The notes under the pieces are model-generated. The model saw only the letters and a list, made by a program, of their open reading frames with translations, had not been told where the DNA came from and did not search any database. 64,000 bases of DNA. It comes from Metabacillus sp. KUDC1714. GTDB lineage: Bacteria; Bacillota; Bacilli; Bacillales; Bacillaceae. The DNA lies in contig NZ_CP055263.1 of assembly GCF_014217835.1 (NCBI RefSeq), positions 806,001 to 870,000 of the forward strand. The letters are read 5' to 3'. Of the stretch, positions 37,159 through 46,477 are shown piece by piece (the stretch's first letter is position 1; every line of letters begins with the position of its first letter). The position numbers and the translations under genes are program-made.

Positions 37159-38574
37159 TCATCCTCTCACTAATGATTGTTTGTAGGTTTTAACCTCAAA
37201 TGAATTTTTAATAATCGTTCTAGCTTGTGAAATATCCTTAATTTCCCCAAGAGCCATAAGCTGAGCAACAATATTGCCGATTGCAGTTGCTTCTATCGGC
37301 CCTGCAACAACCTCTTTATTAGTCACATCAGCGATGATTTGGTTTAACATTTCATTCTGACAGCCTCCGCCAATGACATTTACCTTAGGGAATGTCTTTT
37401 CGAAAATTTCTTCTATTTCATTGATAGCATGTTTATAGCTGTCTACCAAACTTTCATACACACATTTTGCAATTTGCCCAGGAGATTGGGGCACTTGTTG
37501 ATTTGTTTCTTTACAGTAGTTTTGAATTTCTTCAATCATATTTTCTGGTTTCAAGAAACGATCATCATCAACATTCACAATTGAGTTGAATTCTTTCTCT
37601 GAGCGAGCTAGGTCAACTAATTCAGCAAATGTGTATTTGTCGTTGTAATTCCTTTTTACTTCCTGGATCATCCAAAGTCCCATGATATTCTTTAGAAAAC
37701 GGAAACGATAGTCGATTCCACCTTCATTAGTAAAGTTGTATTCGAGAGCTTTAGGGACACAAATTGGGAAGCGATTTTCAACGCCAATTAATGACCATGT
37801 ACCAGAGCTTATATAAATCGTATCCTCTAATTCAGGGACAGATATTACAGCTGATCCTGTATCATGTGTAGCAGGAAGAACAACCTTCATATCAAAGCCA
37901 AATTCGGATACAAGTTCTTCAGAAAGGGTTCCTAACACCGTTTTTGGTGTTTTAATATCCTGGAACATCTCTTTATTTATCCCCAATTTGTCCAATAATT
38001 CATGATCCCACTTTTTCGTAAATGCATTCACTAGTTGTGTCGATGTTGCATTCGTGTATTCGTTTGCTTTTTTACCAGTTAGTAAAAAGTTAAAATACTC
38101 TGGAATCATAAGAAACGCTTTCGCTTTTTTTAGAACCTCTGGAGACTTCTGTTTTAGCGCATATAATTGATAAATCGTGTTGAATTTTTGGAATTGAATA
38201 CCTGTTTCAAGGTAAAGCTTTTCCTTTGGAATCACCTTGAAAACCTCTTCCATTATTCCATCTGTTCTAGGATCGCGATATGCTACCGCATCTGTTAATG
38301 GCTTATTATTTTCATCTAATAAGACAAAGTCAACAGCCCAAGTATCGATGCCAATACTTTCTGGCTTAACATCTAAATCCTTGCATTTATTTATTCCAGC
38401 TTTTATTTCATTGAATAATTTGTCTACATCCCAACAATAATGCTCACCCTTCTGAACAATATTGTTTTCAAATCGATGAATTTCGTTTAATTGCAGCTTT
38501 CCATTTTCAAGATGCCCAAGAATTAATCTCCCACTTGATGCACCAATATCAACTGCTAAGCTATATTTGCTCAT
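37159..38574 (-). CDS. rhaB: L-rhamnulokinase
   Basis: A 471-residue FGGY-family kinase. The frame is open further upstream to 38655, but GAGGGTGAAGATA followed by ATG at 38574 gives the normal N terminus, [19 protein letters not shown] (phosphate-1 motif). Other motifs are [41 protein letters not shown] and [14 protein letters not shown]. It phosphorylates L-rhamnulose to rhamnulose 1-phosphate with ATP. It heads a rhaB-rhaA operon from the promoter at 38614-38642, with a cre-like site overlapping the transcript start. Confidence 0.96.
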   Translation of the reverse strand: MSKYSLAVDIGASSGRLILGHLENGKLQLNEIHRFENNIVQKGEHYCWDVDKLFNEIKAGINKCKDLDVKPESIGIDTWAVDFVLLDENNKPLTDAVAYRDPRTDGIMEEVFKVIPKEKLYLETGIQFQKFNTIYQLYALKQKSPEVLKKAKAFLMIPEYFNFLLTGKKANEYTNATSTQLVNAFTKKWDHELLDKLGINKEMFQDIKTPKTVLGTLSEELVSEFGFDMKVVLPATHDTGSAVISVPELEDTIYISSGTWSLIGVENRFPICVPKALEYNFTNEGGIDYRFRFLKNIMGLWMIQEVKRNYNDKYTFAELVDLARSEKEFNSIVNVDDDRFLKPENMIEEIQNYCKETNQQVPQSPGQIAKCVYESLVDSYKHAINEIEEIFEKTFPKVNVIGGGCQNEMLNQIIADVTNKEVVAGPIEATAIGNIVAQLMALGEIKDISQARTIIKNSFEVKTYKQSLVRG

Positions 38575-38592
38575 TATCTTCACCCTCTTCAT

Positions 38593-38606
38593 TGAAAACG
38601 TTTGCC
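38593..38606. promoter_or_regulatory. Candidate CcpA cre at the rhaB promoter
   Basis: TGAAAACGTTTGCC matches the cre consensus at 13 of 14 positions and begins about 8 bases downstream of the -10 box on the minus strand, a position suited to repression. Confidence 0.55.
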
Positions 38607-38613
38607 TATTTAC

Positions 38614-38642
38614 ATAATAGAACAAATAAATAGAAGATCCAA
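38614..38642 (-). promoter_or_regulatory. Promoter of rhaBA
   Basis: On the minus strand TTGGAT (38642-38637), a 17-base spacer and TATTAT (38619-38614) lie about 40 bases before the rhaB start. The weak -35 fits AraC-dependent activation. Confidence 0.55.
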
Positions 38643-38749
38643 TAACGTAATTCAACTATTTCATTGTCCTTATTTGCACTTCTCTCCTCTAAGGATATAA
38701 AAGCTATATTTCCTCTATAAACTTGAAAGATAGGAACTTTCCATCATAA

Positions 38750-39718
38750 TTATTTAAGCATTTTCTCTCTAAACTGCTTAGGTGTATATCCGTATTTGCC
38801 TTTAAACACACGATAAAAATAGCTAATATTTTCATACCCTACCTGCTCGATAATTGCAGTAATAGAGAGCGAGGTATTTTCTAATAATTCCTTTGCGACA
38901 CTTAGTTTTTTCTCTTGAAGTAGTTCTTTAAATGTAAAATTAGTCGCCTTTTTAATTTGCTTACTTAACGTATAGTGTGGCTGATTTAGTTTATCAGCCA
39001 ATTGATATAATGTAGCATGATTAAATTGCTCTTCTATATATTTTAAGGACTCTACAATTGTTCGATGTTTATGTGAATCCTCCTTATATTTCACCTTGTC
39101 AGAATGCTTAATGAGTTCTACCATTAAAAGGCCCATGTATAGTTTGATCGTCGATTCAGACATAATAGAGGGATTCATAATTTCCAGAATTATTTTCCCA
39201 ATCAACTCTTGAATACTTACTACTTCTGATACAGCAAAATAAAGGTATTGACCATTTTGAGTTCGGTTAAATAAACTATTAATTAGGAAATTACTTATTA
39301 AGTTTTCTGTTGTTAAATAGGAAAAGATAAACGAAAAGAATTCGGGCCTGATAATAAAATTAATGATGATATCCTCTTCACCACATGCCTCTAGCTCGTG
39401 CTCAATATGTTGATTTAAAAAGAGTAGATCCCCTTTTTTTAAGGTAAACCGTTCATTTCCAACTGTTTGCTTAAGCATTCCATTAAAAACATAATTTACT
39501 TCAATATAATTGTGTTTATGTTTTGGAAAATCAACAAATCTCGTATGCTTACGTACCATAATCATTGTATTTTGCTTTAGGAATTTCTCACTTTCAACGA
39601 CAAAATGATCCTGACTTGTGTATAGTTCCTTTTTTACTTCATTTTGTTGTTGAAGCATCAGTTTTTCCTCACTATTTAATTGAAGTAATTCTTGTAAAAG
39701 GTCAGAATTCATGATCAT
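38750..39718 (-). CDS. AraC-family regulator, probable rhamnose-pathway activator
   Basis: A 322-residue protein with a cupin sensor region (RFVDFPKHKHNYIEVNYVFNG, GDLLFLNQHIEHELEA) and a C-terminal AraC domain (TLYQLADKLNQPHYTLSKQI, NISYFYRVFKGKYGYTPKQFREK). It lies immediately upstream of rhaB on the same strand, 175 bases before the rhaB ATG. Position suggests control of rhaBA by rhamnose. The layout closely mirrors the AraC gene at 19339-20325. Confidence 0.88.
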   Translation of the reverse strand: MIMNSDLLQELLQLNSEEKLMLQQQNEVKKELYTSQDHFVVESEKFLKQNTMIMVRKHTRFVDFPKHKHNYIEVNYVFNGMLKQTVGNERFTLKKGDLLFLNQHIEHELEACGEEDIIINFIIRPEFFSFIFSYLTTENLISNFLINSLFNRTQNGQYLYFAVSEVVSIQELIGKIILEIMNPSIMSESTIKLYMGLLMVELIKHSDKVKYKEDSHKHRTIVESLKYIEEQFNHATLYQLADKLNQPHYTLSKQIKKATNFTFKELLQEKKLSVAKELLENTSLSITAIIEQVGYENISYFYRVFKGKYGYTPKQFREKMLK

Positions 39719-39746
39719 GCCTCACGATTTTCTTTGTTGATTTTTT

Positions 39747-39788
39747 TAGAAAAAGAGGCTGACTAATTTAGGTCCGCCCTCTCTTTTA
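39747..39788 (-). terminator. Probable terminator after the DeoR gene
   Basis: AAAAGAG / CTCTTTT arms lie about 60 bases beyond the DeoR stop with T-rich sequence following on the minus strand. The stem is short, so this is tentative. Confidence 0.45.
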
Positions 39789-39841
39789 ACACTATTTTAA
39801 TCAGGTTGGGGAAGCTTCCTCTTCACCTGAGTCCTCCGCTT

Positions 39842-40612
39842 TTACGGACTAACCCCAACAGTTTGGATCTTTACACCTTTTTCTTCTAATGCCCTACTAT
39901 AGGCTTCATCGAGATTTGAATCTGTAAGTACACAACTAACTTGCCCGATCTCAGTAATATGAGCAAAGGTTCGCACGCCAAACTTAGTAGAATCAGCCAT
40001 TAGAATGGTTTGATCAGATATTAACATCATTTGTCTTTTCAGTAACGCCTGCCATTCATTTGAATCACTTAATCCACCTTCAATGTGCACTCCTTTACAG
40101 GAAATAAACGCCTTGTTCACATGATACATGTTAAGTGACCTTTCAGCTAAAGGGCCAACATATGATAATGATTTTGGTAGAAGCATACCTCCAGTTGAGA
40201 TTACTTTTACCTGCTCTTTTTTACTGAGTTCCACTGCCACTTTTATTGAGTTAGTGATAACAGTTAATGGAACATCTGGCATTTCCTTTGCCATATACCA
40301 TGCAGTTGTACTTGCATCTAAAACAATTTGCTCACCAGGTTTAATAAGTTTTACCGCTTCTATTGCAATAGATTTCTTTTCCAGTGAGTTTGTTATTTCT
40401 CTTTCTGTATAAGAAACCTCTGATTGCTCATCTTGAATACTAACTGCACCACCATGGCTTCGGCGCAGTAAATTTTCTTTTTCTAATTTCTCGAGATCAC
40501 GTCTAATTGTTTCTTCGGTTACTTTAAATGCCTTACTTAACTCAGTTACTCTTACACTTAGTTTTTCATTTACAACTTCAACAATTTTACGATGTCTTTC
40601 TGCTACAAGCAT
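39842..40612 (-). CDS. rhaR: DeoR-family repressor, RhaR (YulB)-like
   Basis: A 256-residue protein with an N-terminal DeoR helix-turn-helix (ERHRKIVEVVNEKLSVRVTELSKAFKVTEETIRRDLEKLEKENLLRRSHGGA, residues about 5-57, overlapping family consensus) and a C-terminal sugar-phosphate-sensing ISOCOT domain with EQIVLDASTTAWYMAKEM and VITNSIKVAVELSKKE. The B. subtilis rha operon carries a DeoR-type RhaR in the same neighbourhood, whose effector is a rhamnose-pathway phosphate. It lies downstream of rhaEW and upstream of rhaBA on the same strand. Direct repeats before rhaEW are candidate operators. Confidence 0.82.
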   Translation of the reverse strand: MLVAERHRKIVEVVNEKLSVRVTELSKAFKVTEETIRRDLEKLEKENLLRRSHGGAVSIQDEQSEVSYTEREITNSLEKKSIAIEAVKLIKPGEQIVLDASTTAWYMAKEMPDVPLTVITNSIKVAVELSKKEQVKVISTGGMLLPKSLSYVGPLAERSLNMYHVNKAFISCKGVHIEGGLSDSNEWQALLKRQMMLISDQTILMADSTKFGVRTFAHITEIGQVSCVLTDSNLDEAYSRALEEKGVKIQTVGVSP

Positions 40613-40764
40613 CTGTATTCATACCCTCCCAGTTACTCACAATGAGGAAATAATATTATGAGATTTGAGCTTACGTGCTAAAAGTTATTCTTCCGCTTGT
40701 AGGCTCTAAATAAATATTATCACATAGTAAACAATTAACGCATAGTCCCTTGTCAACGTCGTAA

Positions 40765-40778
40765 GTAAAGCGTTTTCA
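40765..40778. promoter_or_regulatory. Weak cre-like site upstream of the DeoR gene
   Basis: GTAAAGCGTTTTCA fits 12 of 14 cre positions; the first two bases differ. Location is about 150 bases before the DeoR gene. Confidence 0.3.
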
Positions 40779-40816
40779 TATTATTGGTTATATTTATTTT
40801 CATCTCTTAATTATAG

Positions 40817-40855
40817 ATCAAGGTGTAATAGCATTTTAACCTATTACACCTTGAT
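40817..40855. terminator. Perfect 15-bp stem-loop between DeoR gene and rhaEW
   Basis: ATCAAGGTGTAATAG / CTATTACACCTTGAT is a perfect 15-bp stem with a nine-base loop. It lacks a clear T-run on either side, so it may be a terminator, an mRNA end or a protein site. Confidence 0.4.
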
Positions 40856-40904
40856 GTTAATTAATTACTTACTAGGAATTTATTAATTTCTAGACATGTG
40901 AATT

Positions 40905-41153
40905 TAGCGCTTTGACATCCAGCCCCAGCTCCCAGCGACTAGTGAACTTCACACTCCTTATACGCTAAGTCAACATCGAATCGCTTACGCTCTTCGTGTT
41001 TCCTTTGCCGCACCTTAACGGTCAGTAAATAATAACTGCCAGTAAAGATCCGATAAGTCTCGCTATCCATCAGAAAACCACTGATGGAAGTCTCGCTTTA
41101 TCTCATACGGAGTGCTCTTGTTTCTCGTCGCTAAACGGTCGCTTGCGCTTTTG
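40905..41153. repeat. Composite intergenic repeat element (partly related to the 152-bp array unit)
   Basis: Between the DeoR gene and rhaEW lies about 250 bp of higher-GC, non-coding sequence. It contains TTGACATCCAGCCCCAGCTC near 40912, GCGAC-type motifs near both ends, a CCATCAG / CTGATGG hairpin at about 41070-41096, and ACTGCCAGTAAA-x2-TCCGATAAG at 41034-41057. The last motif also occurs, reverse-complemented, in each unit of the array at 61858-62952 with only the two middle bases changed. It therefore looks like a dispersed Bacillaceae intergenic repeat. No open reading frame of note. Confidence 0.6.
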
Positions 41154-41157
41154 TTAA

Positions 41158-43227
41158 TTATCTAGTAAACGCTGCTGGTACTCCGCCGTCAACTGTTAGC
41201 ATACATCCTGTAGTTCGATCTGATTTTGAAGAAGCAAAGAATAAAATCGATTGAGCGATATCTTTTGGATAGATGTTCACTAATAAAGTTGTACGTTTAC
41301 GATAGTGTTCTTCTAATTGGTCTGGGTGAATCCCGTACGCTGCAGCACGTTCTTCTCTCCAGTTTGATCCCCAGATTGCTGATCCTTGAAGGACTGCGTC
41401 TGGAAGTACAGAGTTTACGCGAATTCCGAATTCTCCGCCTTCTGCTGCGATACATCTTGCAAGGTGAGTCTCCATCGCTTTAACAGAGCTGTAAGCTGCT
41501 GCATTTTTACCAGCATATACAGAGTTTTTAGAGCCAATGAATACCATGTTTCCGCCAACGCCTTGTGATTTCATTTGTTTAAACGCTTCACGAGCAACTA
41601 AGAAATATCCTGTTCCAAGTACGTTCATGTTAAGGTTCCACTCTTTTAAAGACGTTTCATCAAATGGACTTGATGTTGCTAGACCTGCGTTGTTTACGAT
41701 AACGTCAACACCGCCATAAGTTAATGCAGTCTGTTCAAATGCTGCTTGAACCGCTTCCTCGCTTGTTACATCCATTTTCACAGCAAATGCACGGCCCTCG
41801 CCATATTGCTCATTAATTTCAGCTGCTACCTTTTCTGCCCCTTCAAGGTTAAGGTCAGCGATCACTACATGTGCACCTTCGGCAACAAATTGACGGCAAG
41901 TTTCGCTTCCGATTCCACCTGCACCACCAGTTACAAATGCTACTTGTCTTGAAAATTCAGCTTCAGCAGGAGCTAATGATAGTTTGTAAAGCTCAAGTGG
42001 CCAATATTCAACATTAAAAGATTCATTTTCGTTCAGAGAAACGAAGCTGCCTAGAGTAGTAGACCCTTTCATAACTGCAATTGCACGGTGGTATAATGCT
42101 CCGCTCACGTTTGCATTCGCAACATTCTTCCCAGTGTTAACCATCCCGATTCCTGGGATTAAAATAACTCGAGGAGCTGCTTCAGAAATTTGGTCACCTT
42201 CATTTTTATTTCTTTCAAAATATGCTTTGTACTCTTCTTTAAAGCTTTCAATTCCAGCTTTTACTTTTTCTACTAAGCTAGCAACATCTTCTGTTTGTGG
42301 ATTCCACTCAATGTATAATGGTGTCATTTTTGTATGAACTAAATGGTCAGGGCATGCAGCTCCAACTTGTGATAGTTCTGGTGCATTGTTACTGTTTACA
42401 AATTGCAGGACATCATCAGCATCGTCATATGTTAATAGCATTTTCTTTTCATCACTAACAGCACCACGGATAACTGGCATTACTTGCGCTAAAACATTTT
42501 TGCGGTCTTCTTCTGAAAGTGCTTCGTATTTTTGTCCGCCAAATACGTTTTCCTCTACAACTCTAGCTTGAATATATTGTTCTGCTTCATTGATAATTGA
42601 AATTGTTTTTTCATAGCTTTCTTCTGCTGTTTCTCCCCAAACAACTAGACCATGTTTTTCCATTAGAACTAGCTCTGCATTTGGATTATTTTTCACACCT
42701 TCAGCGATCATTTTTGATAATGTAAATCCTGGGCGTACATATGGTACCCATACGAAGCGGTCTCCGTAAATTTCTTCTGCAATTTGTCGACCGTTATCTG
42801 CACAGCAAACACTGATGATTGCATCTGGATGTGTGTGGTCAACATGTTTGAATGGTAAAAATGCATGTAAAAGTGTTTCGATTGATGCACGCGGGTGCTT
42901 GCTATCGATCATGCAATGCGCAAGATAAGCAACCATTTCTTCATCAGGCATTTCGTCTTTTTCAATTAAAGGACGGATGTCTTCCATTTTTAAGCCTGTA
43001 AAGTTATGAGTTTTCATCGTTGCTAAATCTGATCCGCTTCCTTTTACCCACATAACTTCAACATCACGGCCACGGAAATCCTTTTCAATTGTTTTCATTG
43101 ACGTATTTCCGCCACCCCAGTTACAAACTGAGCGATCTGATCCGATTAGATTGGAACGATATACTAATTCCTCTACCCCTTGAGGTAATACTGAAGCTTG
43201 CTCTTTATTCCATAAACTTTGTACCAT
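41158..43227 (-). CDS. rhaEW: Bifunctional rhamnulose-1-phosphate aldolase / lactaldehyde dehydrogenase
   Basis: A 689-residue fusion after GAGGAGG. The N-terminal part (about 1-400) is a class II aldolase/adducin domain with CNWGGGNTSMK, HTHPDAIISVCCADN and LVLMEKHGLVVWGE, giving the zinc-binding His set. The C-terminal part (about 425-689) is a short-chain dehydrogenase with AFVTGGAGGIGSETCRQF, NNAG and the catalytic YSSVK. It is the YuxG/RhaEW family enzyme, splitting rhamnulose 1-phosphate into dihydroxyacetone phosphate and L-lactaldehyde, then oxidising the latter to lactate. Adjacent lutABC would take lactate on to pyruvate. Confidence 0.96.
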   Translation of the reverse strand: MVQSLWNKEQASVLPQGVEELVYRSNLIGSDRSVCNWGGGNTSMKTIEKDFRGRDVEVMWVKGSGSDLATMKTHNFTGLKMEDIRPLIEKDEMPDEEMVAYLAHCMIDSKHPRASIETLLHAFLPFKHVDHTHPDAIISVCCADNGRQIAEEIYGDRFVWVPYVRPGFTLSKMIAEGVKNNPNAELVLMEKHGLVVWGETAEESYEKTISIINEAEQYIQARVVEENVFGGQKYEALSEEDRKNVLAQVMPVIRGAVSDEKKMLLTYDDADDVLQFVNSNNAPELSQVGAACPDHLVHTKMTPLYIEWNPQTEDVASLVEKVKAGIESFKEEYKAYFERNKNEGDQISEAAPRVILIPGIGMVNTGKNVANANVSGALYHRAIAVMKGSTTLGSFVSLNENESFNVEYWPLELYKLSLAPAEAEFSRQVAFVTGGAGGIGSETCRQFVAEGAHVVIADLNLEGAEKVAAEINEQYGEGRAFAVKMDVTSEEAVQAAFEQTALTYGGVDVIVNNAGLATSSPFDETSLKEWNLNMNVLGTGYFLVAREAFKQMKSQGVGGNMVFIGSKNSVYAGKNAAAYSSVKAMETHLARCIAAEGGEFGIRVNSVLPDAVLQGSAIWGSNWREERAAAYGIHPDQLEEHYRKRTTLLVNIYPKDIAQSILFFASSKSDRTTGCMLTVDGGVPAAFTR

Positions 43228-43284
43228 TTTGTTTCCTCCTCTATATTGTTTGTTTCTGTTTTTTCATTTGATTATCTGTTTTTT

Positions 43285-43313
43285 ATTATACAATATGTTT
43301 GTTTATTTTTGAA
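43285..43313 (-). promoter_or_regulatory. Promoter of rhaEW
   Basis: On the minus strand TTCAAA (43313-43308), a 17-base spacer and a perfect TATAAT (43290-43285). The -35 is part of the upstream direct repeat, so a repressor bound there would occlude RNA polymerase. Confidence 0.65.
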
Positions 43314-43336
43314 TATGTTTTTTGTTTATTTTTGAA
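43298..43336. repeat. Two identical 16-bp direct repeats at the rhaEW promoter
   Basis: TTTGTTTATTTTTGAA occurs at 43298-43313 and 43321-43336, 23 bp apart start to start (about two helical turns). DeoR-family repressors often bind direct repeats overlapping promoters. Related sequence, TTTGTTTACTTTGAC, lies in the lutA upstream region near 46330, and ATTGTTTATTTTTGTAA lies upstream of the esterase at about 50121. Confidence 0.6.
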
Positions 43337-43343
43337 ATTCTTT

Positions 43344-44063
43344 TTATTTATCGTTCACCAGGATATAAGTTGCTTTAATCGGACCATGCACTCCAACAAT
43401 TAAGTTCAGTTCAATGTCCGCACTATTACTCGGCCCTGTAATGAAGTCAATACAAGATGAGATTTTTTCTCCAGCTTGTACTTGTTTACTAATAATTGAT
43501 GTAGCTTGTGTCATTCTCGGAACTAACGTACTTTTTGGCACAATTGCAATATAGGTTTTCGGTAATAAACTCACAGATCTACCCTTATTTTCGTTACTGA
43601 ACAACACAACCGTACCTGATTCTGCTAAGGTAATATCACTGAAGGTGATTCCAACATCTGCTTTTTCAGCGGCTTGTATATTCTTTTCCTTTAATGCAGG
43701 ATCCCAAATATGAACGCTGGTACCTTCGTTTGGTAATTGTGTGAGTAATCCTTCATCTAATCCAAATTCTCTATGGCGCTCGTCTTTCCAAGTCACGATA
43801 CTACCAACCTCGTACTGTTCAAATACATTACGTATTGTTTGTGTAAGCTTTTCTAGATTTGTCTCAATAAACTGTGTATGAATGACTTCACAGTGTTTTT
43901 TCAGTACATCCACTAATTCATCTTGTGATGCATCTTTTAGTACCTCGAATTGTGGGGTAGTTGTCCAAACAGGCTTAGAGACATTTGTTTTTCGCTCACG
44001 ACCAAGCTTAGCAACAACCGTATTTAGGAATGATTCTCGATTGTAAACTTGTCCTTTTCCCAT
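43344..44063 (-). CDS. lutC: L-lactate utilisation protein LutC
   Basis: A 239-residue LUD-domain protein with ITFSDITLAESGTVVLFSNENKGR, the hallmark of LutC/YkgG, then FITGPSNSADIELNLIVGVHGP. It is the third subunit of the LutABC lactate oxidation system, which replaces classical lactate dehydrogenase. It lies two bases after lutB. Confidence 0.96.
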   Translation of the reverse strand: MGKGQVYNRESFLNTVVAKLGRERKTNVSKPVWTTTPQFEVLKDASQDELVDVLKKHCEVIHTQFIETNLEKLTQTIRNVFEQYEVGSIVTWKDERHREFGLDEGLLTQLPNEGTSVHIWDPALKEKNIQAAEKADVGITFSDITLAESGTVVLFSNENKGRSVSLLPKTYIAIVPKSTLVPRMTQATSIISKQVQAGEKISSCIDFITGPSNSADIELNLIVGVHGPIKATYILVNDK

Positions 44064-44065
44064 TC

Positions 44066-45490
44066 CTATTCCTCACCTTTCTCTCTCTTTTTATACCAAT
44101 CTCTAAATCTTTCTTTATTAGGTGCAGGAAAATCTCGAACATCTGTCCATGGTTTCATTGGACCAGGACCTTTTTGAATGCTGTTTGATTGTGTAAAAGG
44201 TGCCATAACGGTAGAAGCTGATTTTGTCCCCGCCTTATATAGACTTGGTGAACTGGCTGCTAACTGATATCCCTTCATTGCAAGTTTTTCTGCAAAAGGA
44301 GATTTTTTCTCATCCTCTACAATTTTTCTACGATGTTTAATCAGCAATTCGTGAAGTGGTATTTTCACAGGACATGCATCTGTACATGCAGCACATAGAG
44401 ATGATGCATAGGGAAGCTCTTTATAATCCTCATAACCACCTAATAGCGGTGTTAAGACAGCACCGATTGGGCCTGCATAAATTGAACCATATGAATGACC
44501 ACCAATATGGCGATAAACAGGACATACATTGACACATGCTGCACAACGAATGCAATTAAGAGCACTTTGGAACTCAGTACCTAATATATTTGATCGTCCA
44601 TTATCAACAATGACAAGATGGAATTCCTCTGGACCGTCAACATCACCTTCATCCTTAGGGCCAGTTAAACCGGTAATATAACTTGTTAATTTTTGTCCTA
44701 CAGAGCTTCGACAAAGTAAACTAACAAGTATATCTAGCTCTTCCCACGTAGGAACAATTCGCTCCATTCCCATTACTGTAATTTGCGTCTTCGGTAAAGC
44801 GGTTACAAGACCTGCATTTCCTTCATTTGTCACAAGACTAATTGAACCTGATTCTGCGACAGCGAAATTACAGCCTGTTATTCCTAAATCTGCGCTTAGA
44901 AATTCTTGACGGAGCTGTTCCCTTGCAAAAAGTGCAAGTTCTTCAGGAATTTCTGATTTATCATAGCCTCGTTTTTCTTTAAACGTGTCACGAATTTGTT
45001 CTTTATTTTTATGCAGTGCAGGTACAACAATATGTGATGGAGGATCATGATCATCAAGCTGGAGGATATATTCTCCTAAATCTGTTTCAATCACCTCACA
45101 GCCTGCTTTTTCTAAAGCTGCATTTAAATTAATTTCCTCTGTTACCATTGACTTTGACTTTACGACTTTCTTTGCTCGCTTTTCTTTTGCTACCTTCGAG
45201 ATATACTCATTTGCTTCTTCCTTTGTTGAAGCAAAGAATACGTGACCGCCACGCTTTGTTACATTTTCACTAAGTTGTTCTAAATAATAATCAATATTTT
45301 CAAGCGTGTGAGTTCTGATTTCCTCACCAAGCTTACGCCATTCTTCCCAATTACCTAGCTCTTCTACAGCTGCTAAGCGTTTGCCTTGCATCCGCTCCTG
45401 AGCAGAGACGACAGCATTACGCATAAATGTATTTTGAACCCCTTTATCTACTCGTTCAAAGAACTTATCTTCACCAATTTTCATTGCCAT
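44066..45490 (-). CDS. lutB: L-lactate utilisation iron-sulfur protein LutB
   Basis: A 474-residue protein with an N-terminal LUD domain ([22 protein letters not shown]) and two cysteine-rich [4Fe-4S] motifs, [19 protein letters not shown] at about 311-329 and CAACTDACP at about 365-373. It passes electrons from lactate to the quinone pool together with LutA. It begins two bases after lutA ends. Confidence 0.96.
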   Translation of the reverse strand: MAMKIGEDKFFERVDKGVQNTFMRNAVVSAQERMQGKRLAAVEELGNWEEWRKLGEEIRTHTLENIDYYLEQLSENVTKRGGHVFFASTKEEANEYISKVAKEKRAKKVVKSKSMVTEEINLNAALEKAGCEVIETDLGEYILQLDDHDPPSHIVVPALHKNKEQIRDTFKEKRGYDKSEIPEELALFAREQLRQEFLSADLGITGCNFAVAESGSISLVTNEGNAGLVTALPKTQITVMGMERIVPTWEELDILVSLLCRSSVGQKLTSYITGLTGPKDEGDVDGPEEFHLVIVDNGRSNILGTEFQSALNCIRCAACVNVCPVYRHIGGHSYGSIYAGPIGAVLTPLLGGYEDYKELPYASSLCAACTDACPVKIPLHELLIKHRRKIVEDEKKSPFAEKLAMKGYQLAASSPSLYKAGTKSASTVMAPFTQSNSIQKGPGPMKPWTDVRDFPAPNKERFRDWYKKREKGEE

Positions 45491-45492
45491 GG

Positions 45493-46215
45493 TTATTTCA
45501 CCTCACTATTCAGTACTTCAGCAATATGCATAACCTTGATTGGTTTTCCTTTTCGGTTAATTCTTCCACCGATATTCATTAAACAACCACAATCAGCACC
45601 AATTAAAATGTCTGCTCCAGTTTCCTCAACATGCTGTACTTTTTCATCTACCATCTGTTCAGATATTGGCACCATTTTCACAGAAAACGTTCCACCAAAT
45701 CCACAACAATCTTGGCTATTCGGAAGTGGTTTAACCTCCAAGCCTTCTACATGATCTAGAAGCTTTCCAGGAGCATCCTTCACCCCGAGCAGCCGTGTCA
45801 TGTGACAAGATTTATGATAGGTAGCACATGCTGGTAAACTCGCATTCACGTTTTCTACCTTTAATACTTCAACAATAAACTGTGTTAATTCAAATGATTT
45901 ACTTGCTAATTTTTCTGCTTTTTCTTTCCAAGCAGGTTCATTTTCAAATAAATGACCATACTCACGTAGCATTGCTACACATGAACCAGATGGTCCAACC
46001 ACATAATCTGAATCCTCAAACGTTCGAATCATATGTTTTGCAACTTCCTTTGTTTCCTTATGATAACCACTATTATAAGCAGGCTGACCACAGCATGTTT
46101 GTTGTTCAGGAAAATCTACTTCACAGCCAAGTTTCTCTAAAAGCTCTACTGTATGCTTCCCAACGTTCGAATAAAAAACATCTGCTAAGCAAGTAATAAA
46201 AAGAGAGACCTTCAT
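45493..46215 (-). CDS. lutA: L-lactate utilisation protein LutA
   Basis: A 240-residue protein with the two CCG-domain motifs [10 protein letters not shown] and [11 protein letters not shown] that bind an iron-sulfur cluster, and the [15 protein letters not shown] segment. It is the first gene of lutABC. A TATAAT lies about 60 bases upstream with a poor -35, suggesting an activator or repressor. Placed beside rhaEW, the operon would consume the lactate that rhamnose breakdown yields. Confidence 0.96.
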   Translation of the reverse strand: MKVSLFITCLADVFYSNVGKHTVELLEKLGCEVDFPEQQTCCGQPAYNSGYHKETKEVAKHMIRTFEDSDYVVGPSGSCVAMLREYGHLFENEPAWKEKAEKLASKSFELTQFIVEVLKVENVNASLPACATYHKSCHMTRLLGVKDAPGKLLDHVEGLEVKPLPNSQDCCGFGGTFSVKMVPISEQMVDEKVQHVEETGADILIGADCGCLMNIGGRINRKGKPIKVMHIAEVLNSEVK

Positions 46216-46385
46216 CTATTAACCTCCATTCAAAATGAACCAATTTCTTCTAAGCTATCTTTTTAATGATTATACTACTTTTCCTTTTGTTTTGATACCC
46301 GTTTTTGTTTGTTTTTATTGGAAATATATTTGTTTACTTTGACTTTTGTTTATCCTTATACTTCTCTAAGAGGAAGATGGTAATT

Positions 46386-46399
46386 AGACAACGCTTTCA
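46386..46399. promoter_or_regulatory. Candidate CcpA cre upstream of lutABC
   Basis: On the minus strand TGAAAGCGTTGTCT matches the cre consensus at 13 of 14 positions, 170 bases before the lutA start. A nearby palindrome ATTAGGGAA / TTCCCTAAT (46409-46427) is also present. Confidence 0.5.
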
Positions 46400-46477
46400 A
46401 TTAACCATATTAGGGAAGTTCCCTAATGATTGTGGCTGAATTTTGTCAGCCCTTCGATTGATAGGTATTTATTCTTG

